Assembly (NCBI GenBank): GCA_016765495.1
Contig: JAESPV010000025.1
Coordinates: 141,021 to 205,020 of the forward strand
Reading direction: 5' to 3'
DNA: 64,000 nucleotides
Source: Desulfocapsa sp.
Lineage (GTDB): Bacteria > Desulfobacterota > Desulfobulbia > Desulfobulbales > Desulfocapsaceae
How positions within the stretch are numbered: the first letter of the stretch is position 1; the number at the start of each line of letters is the position of its first letter. The notes under the pieces were generated by a model. It was given only the letters and a program-made list of their open reading frames with translations. It had not been told where the DNA came from and did not search any database. The translations under genes were made by a program, and so were the position numbers. Below, piece by piece: positions 8,808 to 17,166 of the stretch.

Positions 8808-9644
8808 ATGAAGAGTATCTGGAGTACATTTTTAGAACTTAAATGGGGCAATTACTCCCTTCTAGCTCTCTATATTTCTGTACTGTCAGGTGTCGTTGTT
8901 GCCTGGCAATATGATCCGGCAACTCCACTTTACTCAGTCTCCACAATAGATTTACTGATTCCCTTTGGGGAGTATTTCAGATCCCTTCACTTCTACTCCA
9001 GCCAATTCTTTTTTCTTTTTTGTATATGTCATGTAATTGCTACTTTTGAACAGGCTCAGCACTACTCCAGGAAACAGTGGATTATGCTCATGGCTACTCT
9101 TCCCGTGACATTACTCATTCTTTTTACCGGTTATATACTGCGTGGTGACTCTACCGGTTTTTCTGCAGGAATGATAGCTGAAGCAATTTTGCTGGACTTA
9201 CCGCTTATTGGCCAACCAATAAATAATCTCCTTTTTTCCATAACAGACAATGGAATGAAACGGATATATGTAAATCACATCGTTGGATTCTGCCTGCTTT
9301 GGGGTTGGCTTGCCTGGAGTCATGTAAGAAAGTATCGGGTTTCATTCAATAATCATATTGTGTTAACCACATCTATTCTTCTTTTTTCAGTCTTTGTTGC
9401 TGCCCCTTTTGAACCTGATCACCTGGGGGTTACATACATATCGGGGCCATGGTTCCTGGTTGGACTGCAAGAGCTCTTGCGTTACTTCTCTCCTATGTTT
9501 GCTGGAGTCTTTGTCCCGTCAACACTGCTTCTTGCGATAGCTCTCTTACAGAAACGGAACCATTACTATCGCAGCTTTCTAACATTTATCTTCTGCTGGT
9601 TATTTATATATGCAATCCTGACTGCAATCGGACTCCTTCGCTAG
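8808..9644 (+). CDS. cytochrome b (b/b6 family)
   Basis: Multi-TM; GVVVAWQYDPATPLYSV, LHFYSSQFFFLFCICHVIATF, GDSTGFSAG; follows the Rieske gene. Confidence 0.9.
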   Translation: MKSIWSTFLELKWGNYSLLALYISVLSGVVVAWQYDPATPLYSVSTIDLLIPFGEYFRSLHFYSSQFFFLFCICHVIATFEQAQHYSRKQWIMLMATLPVTLLILFTGYILRGDSTGFSAGMIAEAILLDLPLIGQPINNLLFSITDNGMKRIYVNHIVGFCLLWGWLAWSHVRKYRVSFNNHIVLTTSILLFSVFVAAPFEPDHLGVTYISGPWFLVGLQELLRYFSPMFAGVFVPSTLLLAIALLQKRNHYYRSFLTFIFCWLFIYAILTAIGLLR

Positions 9645-9785
9645 GAGCTTGTCCGAGAATAGCAATTTTTGCTCAAATCGAGGCATTTGAGAAATTTTAC
9701 AGCAGGCATATAGTTGATATTCCGAGGATACAACTTTGCAAATAACGAAGAGTTGGGGGAAAAGGGCATTCTCGGACACGCTCCT
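9643..9785. mobile_element. MITE-like element with about 20-bp terminal inverted repeats
   Basis: Left AGGAGCTTGTCCGAGAATAGC; reverse complement of right end AGGAGCGTGTCCGAGAATGC; no coding capacity; sits in a convergent intergenic gap. Confidence 0.6.
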
Positions 9786-9795
9786 GGTTACAATA

Positions 9796-11391
9796 TCAAC
9801 GAGTCTCTACTCCATTATCCTTCAATGCCACTTTCACTTCAGCAATGGATACTTCCTTACGATGAAAAATCCCGGCAGCAAGCGCAGCTTCTGCATCAGT
9901 TTTTTTGAACACATCTACAAAATGAGCCGCCGAACCGGCCCCCGAGGAGGCGATCACAGGAATACTAACAGCACTTTTTACGTGGTTAATCAACTCAAAA
10001 TCAAACCCGCTATTTGTCCCATCCTTATCAATACAATTTAAAAGTATCTCCCCGGCACCCAATGCTTCACAACTTGAAACAAGCTGAACAGCATCAAGGT
10101 CGCGTCCTTCTCTGCCACCCTTTACAGTACACTGATACCAGCAATACTCTTCACCTTCAGGCCCCGGAACAATGGTTTTAATGGTATTGTGATCCGTGTC
10201 TTCAGGATCTTTCACATACACACGCCTTGGGTCAACCGAGATTACAACAGCCTGTGCTCCGTAAACAATTGAAATCTGTTCAATGGAACTCCTGCCTGTT
10301 TTTATACCGGTTTTCAAATACTCTTCCGCAGTATAGCAGGCATCGGAACCAATGGAGATTTTATCAGCACCGGAACGGAAATATTCGGAGGCGACATCAA
10401 GTGATGTGTATTCTTTGCCGTTAGTATCGGTAAATGCACGAATCCCTCCACCAATGGTGAGAGGTACAAACACATTCTCTGAAGTCCTCTGTAAGACCTC
10501 AAGCATGGGTTGATCTTCCATGGGAAAATCTCTGAATCCGGTGATATTTAGAAACGTTATCTCATCTGCACCTTCTTCGTAATAACGCTTTGCCAGCTCA
10601 ACAGGCTTTCCAAGATTTCTTACCTCACCTTTATCACGTACATCATACTGATCACCCTTGGTGACAACCAGATCCCCATTATCATTGGTTCGTACATCAA
10701 GACAGGCAATGACGCGTTTAGCCATCTTTGTCTCTTGTGGATTCCCTGATATCTCCTTTGCGGAAACAGTGATGGTGTCAGCTCTTTCAGATTTCAGATA
10801 ATTCCCTAAAATATTCAGCCCTGCTGTACCGCTTTTTTCAGGATGGAACTGAAATGCTGTAACGTTCCCCTTTTGAACACCACTTACAAATTCTTCGCCA
10901 TAATTAGTGGTGCTGAGCAACCATTCCTGATCAACATCTTCAAGAGTGGCCCTGTAGGAGTGGACAAAATAGAGCTTTTCACCATTGTATCCAGAGAATA
11001 TAGCAGATTGTTTGTGCAAATTAACACCATTCCAGCCAATTTGAGGCACTGACAGGTTGGTCTCTGCAAAACGTTTTATCTGTCCTTTTAAAATTGAAAG
11101 GCCGGCAACACCAGGAGATTCTTCACTGCCTTCAAAAAGAGCCTGCAAAGCAACACAAATCCCAAGAACGGGTTTATCAGCATGAATTCGTTCAATTAGA
11201 GGCTCTACAAAGCCATCACGTTGCAAACGCTCCATGACCGACCCATAGCTCCCAACACCTGGAAAAATCAAACACTCAGCGCTAATAATATCTGCTGGAC
11301 TTTTAACATCCTGCACTGTGTAACCAAGCTTTCCTATTGCATTTCTGACACTACGGACATTGCCGGCACCATAATCAAGTAATGTAATCAT
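9796..11391 (-). CDS. hisHF: bifunctional imidazole glycerol phosphate synthase, HisH-HisF fusion
   Basis: 531 aa: N-terminal HisH glutamine amidotransferase (MITLLDYGAGNVRSVRNAI, VLGICVALQALF) then HisF (MAKRVIACLDVRTNDNGDLVVTKG, TIGGGIR, IASSGAG). Confidence 0.95.
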   Translation of the reverse strand: MITLLDYGAGNVRSVRNAIGKLGYTVQDVKSPADIISAECLIFPGVGSYGSVMERLQRDGFVEPLIERIHADKPVLGICVALQALFEGSEESPGVAGLSILKGQIKRFAETNLSVPQIGWNGVNLHKQSAIFSGYNGEKLYFVHSYRATLEDVDQEWLLSTTNYGEEFVSGVQKGNVTAFQFHPEKSGTAGLNILGNYLKSERADTITVSAKEISGNPQETKMAKRVIACLDVRTNDNGDLVVTKGDQYDVRDKGEVRNLGKPVELAKRYYEEGADEITFLNITGFRDFPMEDQPMLEVLQRTSENVFVPLTIGGGIRAFTDTNGKEYTSLDVASEYFRSGADKISIGSDACYTAEEYLKTGIKTGRSSIEQISIVYGAQAVVISVDPRRVYVKDPEDTDHNTIKTIVPGPEGEEYCWYQCTVKGGREGRDLDAVQLVSSCEALGAGEILLNCIDKDGTNSGFDFELINHVKSAVSIPVIASSGAGSAAHFVDVFKKTDAEAALAAGIFHRKEVSIAEVKVALKDNGVETR

Positions 11392-11407
11392 TATTTATTA
11401 TTATTTT

Positions 11408-11992
11408 TTAATTCACAGACTTATAGTATTTTCCGTTGACACAGCCTCTGCAGAGACTCTTGCCATCTTTCTCAACATCACGACAATCCTGAACCCAGTC
11501 ACCACAGGATTCACACTGCACACGTTTTAGCGGTCTTCCTGGCATATCCTCTTCAGGAATATCAACATGCACCTCGTCGATGGTAAACAGTTCTTCCTGC
11601 GGCATCACTCTGTACGCTCCAAGTTGGCGCTCATATTTATTTTCAATTTCAGGGCAATATTTTTTGGAAAGTTCACGTGACTCTTCCCGTGCAACAATTC
11701 GCACGGCCTTACCGGTATCAAGATTTACAAAAGTAGCAGCCATTACCCCATAGTCAATCCAACGCATGGATCGTTTCCCCAGGCTGCACCCGGTCACCGA
11801 TTGAATGGCGTCCGTTGCACAACGGTCAATTTCCACCAGGACATAGAGTTTTTTTCTATCAAGACCTCTTGGGTCCTGAATACCAATTGCTTCAAGTCCA
11901 AGCAAGGATAGGCGGACTCCAATAACCTGTCCGGCACAAATATGTCCATGTACCTTAGTTGAACGTTCTAACAGAATATCAAATGATTCCAT
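11408..11992 (-). CDS. FmdE family (formylmethanofuran dehydrogenase subunit E-like) protein with C-terminal zinc ribbon
   Basis: STKVHGHICAGQVIGVRLSLLGLEAIG; C-terminal CESCGDW...CRGC. Confidence 0.85.
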   Translation of the reverse strand: MESFDILLERSTKVHGHICAGQVIGVRLSLLGLEAIGIQDPRGLDRKKLYVLVEIDRCATDAIQSVTGCSLGKRSMRWIDYGVMAATFVNLDTGKAVRIVAREESRELSKKYCPEIENKYERQLGAYRVMPQEELFTIDEVHVDIPEEDMPGRPLKRVQCESCGDWVQDCRDVEKDGKSLCRGCVNGKYYKSVN

Positions 11993-12082
11993 TATTTTCT
12001 CCAGATAATGTGAAAAAATCGCTTTTTATATAGACTTGGCATAGTACTCAGGAGGTTTTACAGTGTCAACAATCCCAGGACA

Positions 12083-12625
12083 CTAAAACTCAAATCCCCT
12101 TTGGGCTTTAATACCTGACTGAAAGGGATGTTTCACTTCCACCATTTCAGTTACAAGGTCAGCCATTTCAATTAAGGCATCCGATGCATAACGTCCTGTA
12201 ACAACAACATGCAATTCTTCAGGTTTTGCACCAAGAACTGATAGAATTTCCTGCTCCTCAATCATCTTATAATGGGGAAGGTACGTCAGTTCATCAAGAA
12301 TAACCAAAGAATAGTTGTTTTCTTTGATAACCTTTTTAGCAAACTCCCAGGCCTCAAGTGCAACTTCCTTATCACGATCCAGATCATCGGATTTCCAAGT
12401 GAACCCACGTCCCATAACATGAAAGTCAAGGAGCTGTGAGAACTGTTTAGCTGACTCCAGTTCTCCATACTTCCAACTTCCTTTTATAAACTGGATAATA
12501 CAAACTTTTTGTCCATGACCAAGTGCCCTGAACGCAAGCCCTAAAGAAGCAGTGGTTTTCCCTTTTCCATTTCCGGTAAAAACAGCCAATAATCCTTTAT
12601 TTTTCTGAGGCTTGTCTTGTGCCAT
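12083..12625 (-). CDS. cobO: cob(I)yrinic acid a,c-diamide adenosyltransferase
   Basis: GLLAVFTGNGKGKTTASLGLAFRALGHG, VILDELTYLPHY, VVVTGRYASDALIEMADLVTEM. Confidence 0.94.
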   Translation of the reverse strand: MAQDKPQKNKGLLAVFTGNGKGKTTASLGLAFRALGHGQKVCIIQFIKGSWKYGELESAKQFSQLLDFHVMGRGFTWKSDDLDRDKEVALEAWEFAKKVIKENNYSLVILDELTYLPHYKMIEEQEILSVLGAKPEELHVVVTGRYASDALIEMADLVTEMVEVKHPFQSGIKAQRGFEF

Positions 12626-13385
12626 GACTAAAACTCCTGTCATACAATTTTGAAACCGCTTCAAGTTCCGTATCAGCAAATACCTTTCCAACACAAATCA
12701 GTGCAGTTTTTCGTATGTCGGCCTCCCGAACCTGCGATGCAATACTCTCCAATGTGCCGACAAGAATTGTCTCATCAGCCCATGTTGCCTTTTCAACTAC
12801 TACCACAGGGGTATCTATCGGATACCCACCTTTCCCCAGTTCCCTGACCACGGTTTCAATCATGGATACTGACAAAAAGATTACCATGGTGGTTTGATGA
12901 CTGGCGAGAAGGTGTAATTTTTCCAGTTCCGGAACTGGCGTTCGACCTTCCTGACGAGTAATAATGACGGTTTGTGAAATTTCAGGAAGAGTAAATTCTG
13001 CATTCAATGATGCGGCAGCTCCAAAAGCAGAACTTACACCCGGAACAACATGATAGGGAATACCTAAAGTATCCAGCGCCTGCATCTGTTCTTTTATTGC
13101 ACCAAAAATGGAAGGATCTCCGGTGTGCAGCCGGACAACCTTCTTTCCACTTTGCCAGGCAGTGGATAAGGTATCCACAATTTCACCAAGATTCATTCCT
13201 TGAGAATCATAGATATCAGCCTTACAGCCATCAAGTATTCTCCTATTGACAAGGCTTCCTGCATAGACAATACAATCTGCTTCATCCAGTAGCCTTCTGC
13301 CCTTCACTGTTATAAGTTCCACATCACCAGGGCCTGCACCAATGATTGCAACAGGCACCGCTTCCATCTTTTTTTCACTACTCAT
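12597..13385 (-). CDS. cbiF: precorrin-4/cobalt-precorrin-4 C11-methyltransferase
   Basis: VAIIGAGPGDVELITVKGRRLLDEADCIVYAGSLV; GDPSIFGAIKEQM. Confidence 0.93.
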   Translation of the reverse strand: MSSEKKMEAVPVAIIGAGPGDVELITVKGRRLLDEADCIVYAGSLVNRRILDGCKADIYDSQGMNLGEIVDTLSTAWQSGKKVVRLHTGDPSIFGAIKEQMQALDTLGIPYHVVPGVSSAFGAAASLNAEFTLPEISQTVIITRQEGRTPVPELEKLHLLASHQTTMVIFLSVSMIETVVRELGKGGYPIDTPVVVVEKATWADETILVGTLESIASQVREADIRKTALICVGKVFADTELEAVSKLYDRSFSHGTRQASEK

Positions 13386-13409
13386 TACCTGACTCCCAAG
13401 GAATGGACA

Positions 13410-14645
13410 CTAACTTAATTTTCTTCCAACAATGATCTTAATTGGATTAAATTGTACTCTTTTTTCTTCTGGGTATTTGTACCTTTGCACAGAAATCTCA
13501 CTAATTTCAACATCAAATCCAAGTTCAGACAAAACCCGTGGGGCTATCTGTGCTGTTTTTAAGATAACAGCATTCACGACTATTATCCCATGCGGCAAAA
13601 GTCGTCCCGAACAAATCTCAAGAATCTCTTTTAGATTTCCACCACTGCCACCAACAAATATTCTGTCCGGCTCTGGAAGTTGCTGCAAAGAATCCGGTGC
13701 TTCCCCTTGTATACGATTCATATTCCAAGCAGCATATTTCTTTCGGTTAGCCTCAATGTTTTGCCATTGTTCTTCTTCCTTTTCAATGGCAAAGACCTGA
13801 AGTTCAGGAAATAGTCGTGCAGCTTCCAGACCAACGGATCCGGAACCAGCTCCCACATCCCAAAAGACACCTTTCCGGGGAAGCCGCAGGGCATGAATTG
13901 CAGCAGCACGTACTTCATTCTTTGTAAGAAGTCCTCTACTGTGACAAATCTCGAATTCCTTTAAGCCAAAACATGGATATGTCACCAAACGATCCTCTGG
14001 ATTAACAAGAATCATCACATTGGGATCAACAAATTTTTGCGCTGCAATGTCAGCAAGAGTACCGGTAACCAACCTTTCTGATTCAAAACCAAGGTGTTCT
14101 GCAACATAAACGCTAAGATTTAAAGTTGCATTTTTCCCGCAATCATCCATTAGTTTCGCTGCAATTATATCAGGACTGTTCTTGGGGTCAGTGAACACAA
14201 ATGTCTTTCCATGTTGCAAAAGGCTTGCAGCCCAATGATCATTACTGCGACCATGAAGACTGACAAACGCTGCATCATCCCAGGGAATATTAAAACGTGC
14301 AAAGGCAAGCTGCATTGAAGAGAGTGCAGGATGCACGCTAATCTTCTGCTCAGGAAAAGCTTGTGCAAGGCGACGGCCAATACCAAAAAAAAACGGATCA
14401 CCTGAAGCAAGAACCGTCACATCTCCATTCTTAAGACAATCCCCTATGGTATCGATACATATTGCCAAGGGTACAACAGGAACCAGAGGGGGACATATGT
14501 TGCGCAGACAATGTTTTTGGAGCTCTTTATATGAACGTTTCGAAGCAACAACAGCAACGGATGTCTCAAGTGCTGACTGGAGTACTGCCTTATCAGATGA
14601 AGAGTCAAAACCTATAATATGGAGCACTGAACAGCCCATCGTCAT
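13410..14645 (-). CDS. cbiET: precorrin-6Y C5,15-methyltransferase (CbiE-CbiT fusion)
   Basis: N-terminal tetrapyrrole methylase (LASGDPFFFGIGRRL) and C-terminal CbiT domain (FWDVGAGSGSVGLEAA). Confidence 0.93.
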   Translation of the reverse strand: MTMGCSVLHIIGFDSSSDKAVLQSALETSVAVVASKRSYKELQKHCLRNICPPLVPVVPLAICIDTIGDCLKNGDVTVLASGDPFFFGIGRRLAQAFPEQKISVHPALSSMQLAFARFNIPWDDAAFVSLHGRSNDHWAASLLQHGKTFVFTDPKNSPDIIAAKLMDDCGKNATLNLSVYVAEHLGFESERLVTGTLADIAAQKFVDPNVMILVNPEDRLVTYPCFGLKEFEICHSRGLLTKNEVRAAAIHALRLPRKGVFWDVGAGSGSVGLEAARLFPELQVFAIEKEEEQWQNIEANRKKYAAWNMNRIQGEAPDSLQQLPEPDRIFVGGSGGNLKEILEICSGRLLPHGIIVVNAVILKTAQIAPRVLSELGFDVEISEISVQRYKYPEEKRVQFNPIKIIVGRKLS

Positions 14646-15742
14646 TGCTCCTCTTCTGTTTGAAATACTATGCTTGTTGTGGCATCAACAAGATAAACAG
14701 TAACATCAAGTCCGGAAACCTTTTCAGCATATTCCTTAGCTGCGCCACAAACTCTTGCAATAACCCTTTCTTCTCCACAATCAAGTAAACGTCCATATAT
14801 TTCCCGTGCAGTGTTGGAACCTTCAAGGGATTGAAGAAGCTTTGCATTACAATCAAGTTTTTTTAGAAACTCTAAAGCAGCCGGAATTTCAAGTGCCCCA
14901 TTCCGTACATGGGTTTGCGGTATCTGCATTCCGCACTTAATAATCTTGGCCCACATAGCTGAAAGATGAATTTTGGCGAAATTATGTTTTGCAGCTTCGA
15001 CAAGGGAGAAGTGGAGATAATCGCCCATCATGACCTGAGCCTCTTCGGGAAATTCAAGGTACTCTTGAACTGCTTTTTCTGATGTTCTTCCTGTTGAAAG
15101 AATAACTTCATCAATTCCAGCTGCTTTGGCCACATCCATAGATGTTGCAATGGTTGCTGTCCAGGCAGCTGCAGAGACAGGTCTTACAACTCCAGTTGTC
15201 CCAAGCACAGATAAACCGCCAATAATTCCCAGCCGGTGATTAAGCGTTTTTTCTGCAAGTATTTCACCCTCGGGGATCGAGATAGTGATCTCAAGCTGCG
15301 TGGAAGCATTGCAATTACTTTCAAGAACTGCTTCTGCAACTGCGGCTCTTATCATTTTTCGTGGCACCGGATTGATTGCAGGCTCACCTACGGGAATGGC
15401 TAGTCCCCTTTTAGTAACAGTCCCCACTCCTTTGCCGCCATAAATCTTAAAAACTTCATCGCCTGATTGCTCTTTTCCTGCATAGCGGACAGTGGCCTCT
15501 ATAATGGCGCCGTTAGTCACATCGGGATCATCGCCAGCATCTTTAATAATGGATGCCTTGGCTATATGTTTCACATGATCAATTACCTGCAGTGATTCAA
15601 GTTTAAATTTCACCCTGTAACCATCAGGAAATGGAATTTCAACACTTTCGTGCTTAATACCTGTCAAAAGTAGCATTGCTGCGGCCTTTCCAGCTGCTGC
15701 TGCACAAGCACCGGTGGTATATCCAGATCGTAATTTTTTCAT
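14642..15742 (-). CDS. cbiD: cobalt-precorrin-5B C1-methyltransferase
   Basis: MKKLRSGYTTGACAAAAGKAAAMLLL; GxGVGTVTKRGLAIPVGEPAINPVPR. Confidence 0.95.
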   Translation of the reverse strand: MKKLRSGYTTGACAAAAGKAAAMLLLTGIKHESVEIPFPDGYRVKFKLESLQVIDHVKHIAKASIIKDAGDDPDVTNGAIIEATVRYAGKEQSGDEVFKIYGGKGVGTVTKRGLAIPVGEPAINPVPRKMIRAAVAEAVLESNCNASTQLEITISIPEGEILAEKTLNHRLGIIGGLSVLGTTGVVRPVSAAAWTATIATSMDVAKAAGIDEVILSTGRTSEKAVQEYLEFPEEAQVMMGDYLHFSLVEAAKHNFAKIHLSAMWAKIIKCGMQIPQTHVRNGALEIPAALEFLKKLDCNAKLLQSLEGSNTAREIYGRLLDCGEERVIARVCGAAKEYAEKVSGLDVTVYLVDATTSIVFQTEEEQ

Positions 15743-15751
15743 AAAACACAA

Positions 15752-15787
15752 AAAAAAGGCTATCCTGCGTAACAGAATAGCCTTTCA
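15752..15787 (-). terminator. Rho-independent terminator downstream of HU gene
   Basis: Minus strand AAAGGCTATTCTGTTACGCAGGATAGCCTTTTTTTT; stem flanked by U-tract just before cbiD. Confidence 0.75.
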
Positions 15788-15830
15788 AATCATAACAAGT
15801 TCTTTATGGGTAACTACTCACAGAGCACCG

Positions 15831-16103
15831 TTAGTTAATAGCCTCAGAAAGTTTAGAGCCAGCTTTAAATTTAGCCACATTCTTAGCTGGAATATCAATG
15901 GTTTTTCCGGTCTGAGGATTTCTCCCCTTACGAGCTTCACGCTTGGAAACAGAAAAAGTACCAAAACCTACCAAGGTAACTTTATCGCCGTTTTTCAATG
16001 TCTCAGCGATGGCTGCAAGAGTACTGTTTAATGCTTTCTCAGCAGCGGCCTTGGAAATATCAGCGGCATCTGCAATATTTTCTACTAATTCCTTTTTGTT
16101 CAT
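15831..16103 (-). CDS. hup: DNA-binding protein HU
   Basis: 90 aa MNKKELVENIADAADISKAAAEKALN...GFGTFSVSKREARKGRNPQTG. Confidence 0.96.
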   Translation of the reverse strand: MNKKELVENIADAADISKAAAEKALNSTLAAIAETLKNGDKVTLVGFGTFSVSKREARKGRNPQTGKTIDIPAKNVAKFKAGSKLSEAIN

Positions 16104-16371
16104 GAATCCCTCCCGGAAACTTCTTTTCTAATTAAACAGGATGCAGACTGTGCTGCTCCCCTCATCTCTTCTATGTTTCTTTAATAAAAGGCTAGTTGAT
16201 TGTCAAAAGAATAACACTGTTAATTTATTTATTTTAACGTACACTTTTCAATACAATCCTTTATTATCGCACTCTTACATACCAAAAACAGCTGGCTATG
16301 TAATTGAGCAGGTATTCAGAATCAGGTTATTAATAGTTTCTAAGAAATGTCACTTATCTCTCACCCTCCCC

Positions 16372-17136
16372 TCAAATACGAGGGTGCAGATCCACAAGAA
16401 CTCGCAAAAACCCCTTCGACTTAAAGAAGCATATGATTTCAACATGTACAGGAGAATTTGTCAATAGTGCTGCATCATTTTCAGCAAGTTCCAAAACAAC
16501 ATCTAAGCCATTTGGCTTTACCCGACATCCAGAAAAACCACGTTCTAACAAAAAATCTTCACATTCTTCAACTGTTAACAACAACTTCCTCTTTATTTCT
16601 GTTCCTTCAAGCAAACGCGTGGCAAGACAGGAATTTGATGGTTTATCGTGGTTGCTCAAATGAAACCTTTTCGCCAATGATCTGATGTCTTCTTTATTAA
16701 GATCAGCGTCAAGCATTGGCGTCTTTATACCAAATTCCTGAATAGCTCTAGAACCGGGCCTGTGACTCTTCAGGTCATCAACATTACTTCCATCAAGCAA
16801 TACGGGATCATCAGATATGCTAAGGCTACGTTGAAATGTTTGATACATTCTTTTTTTACAAAAATAGCAACGTTCAGGGCTGTTTGTGATAAATTCCGGC
16901 CAGATCAGTGGATAAAGCCTGATCTCCAGTATCTGTTTGCTGCTGATATTCAATTCACGAAGTAGTGCTGCGGCGGCAGTACTTTCCCGTTTGGATACAA
17001 GCTCTGACACTCCACGAAGCACAAAAACGCGTTCTTTCCCCAATGCTTCACAGGCAGCATAGAGTAGAAGCGTCGAATCCACTCCTCCTGAAAATGCCAC
17101 AGCAACAGATGGATACTGTTTCAGGATCTGCAGCAA
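16372..17136 (-). CDS. larE: LarE-like ATP-dependent sulfur transferase (PP-loop); start uncertain
   Basis: VAVAFSGGVDSTLLLYAA PP-loop; ERCYFCKKRMY, DGSNVDDLKSHRPG, SNSCLATR. Confidence 0.88.
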   Translation of the reverse strand: MLQILKQYPSVAVAFSGGVDSTLLLYAACEALGKERVFVLRGVSELVSKRESTAAAALLRELNISSKQILEIRLYPLIWPEFITNSPERCYFCKKRMYQTFQRSLSISDDPVLLDGSNVDDLKSHRPGSRAIQEFGIKTPMLDADLNKEDIRSLAKRFHLSNHDKPSNSCLATRLLEGTEIKRKLLLTVEECEDFLLERGFSGCRVKPNGLDVVLELAENDAALLTNSPVHVEIICFFKSKGFLRVLVDLHPRI

Positions 17137-17166
17137 AACCTGGTATTTTTCTTGAGTATCCAGTTG

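Noticed and set aside
15743-15830. Cobalamin riboswitch upstream of cbiD
   Set aside because: The gap is under 100 bp and is filled by the HU terminator; no B12-box-like sequence recognised.
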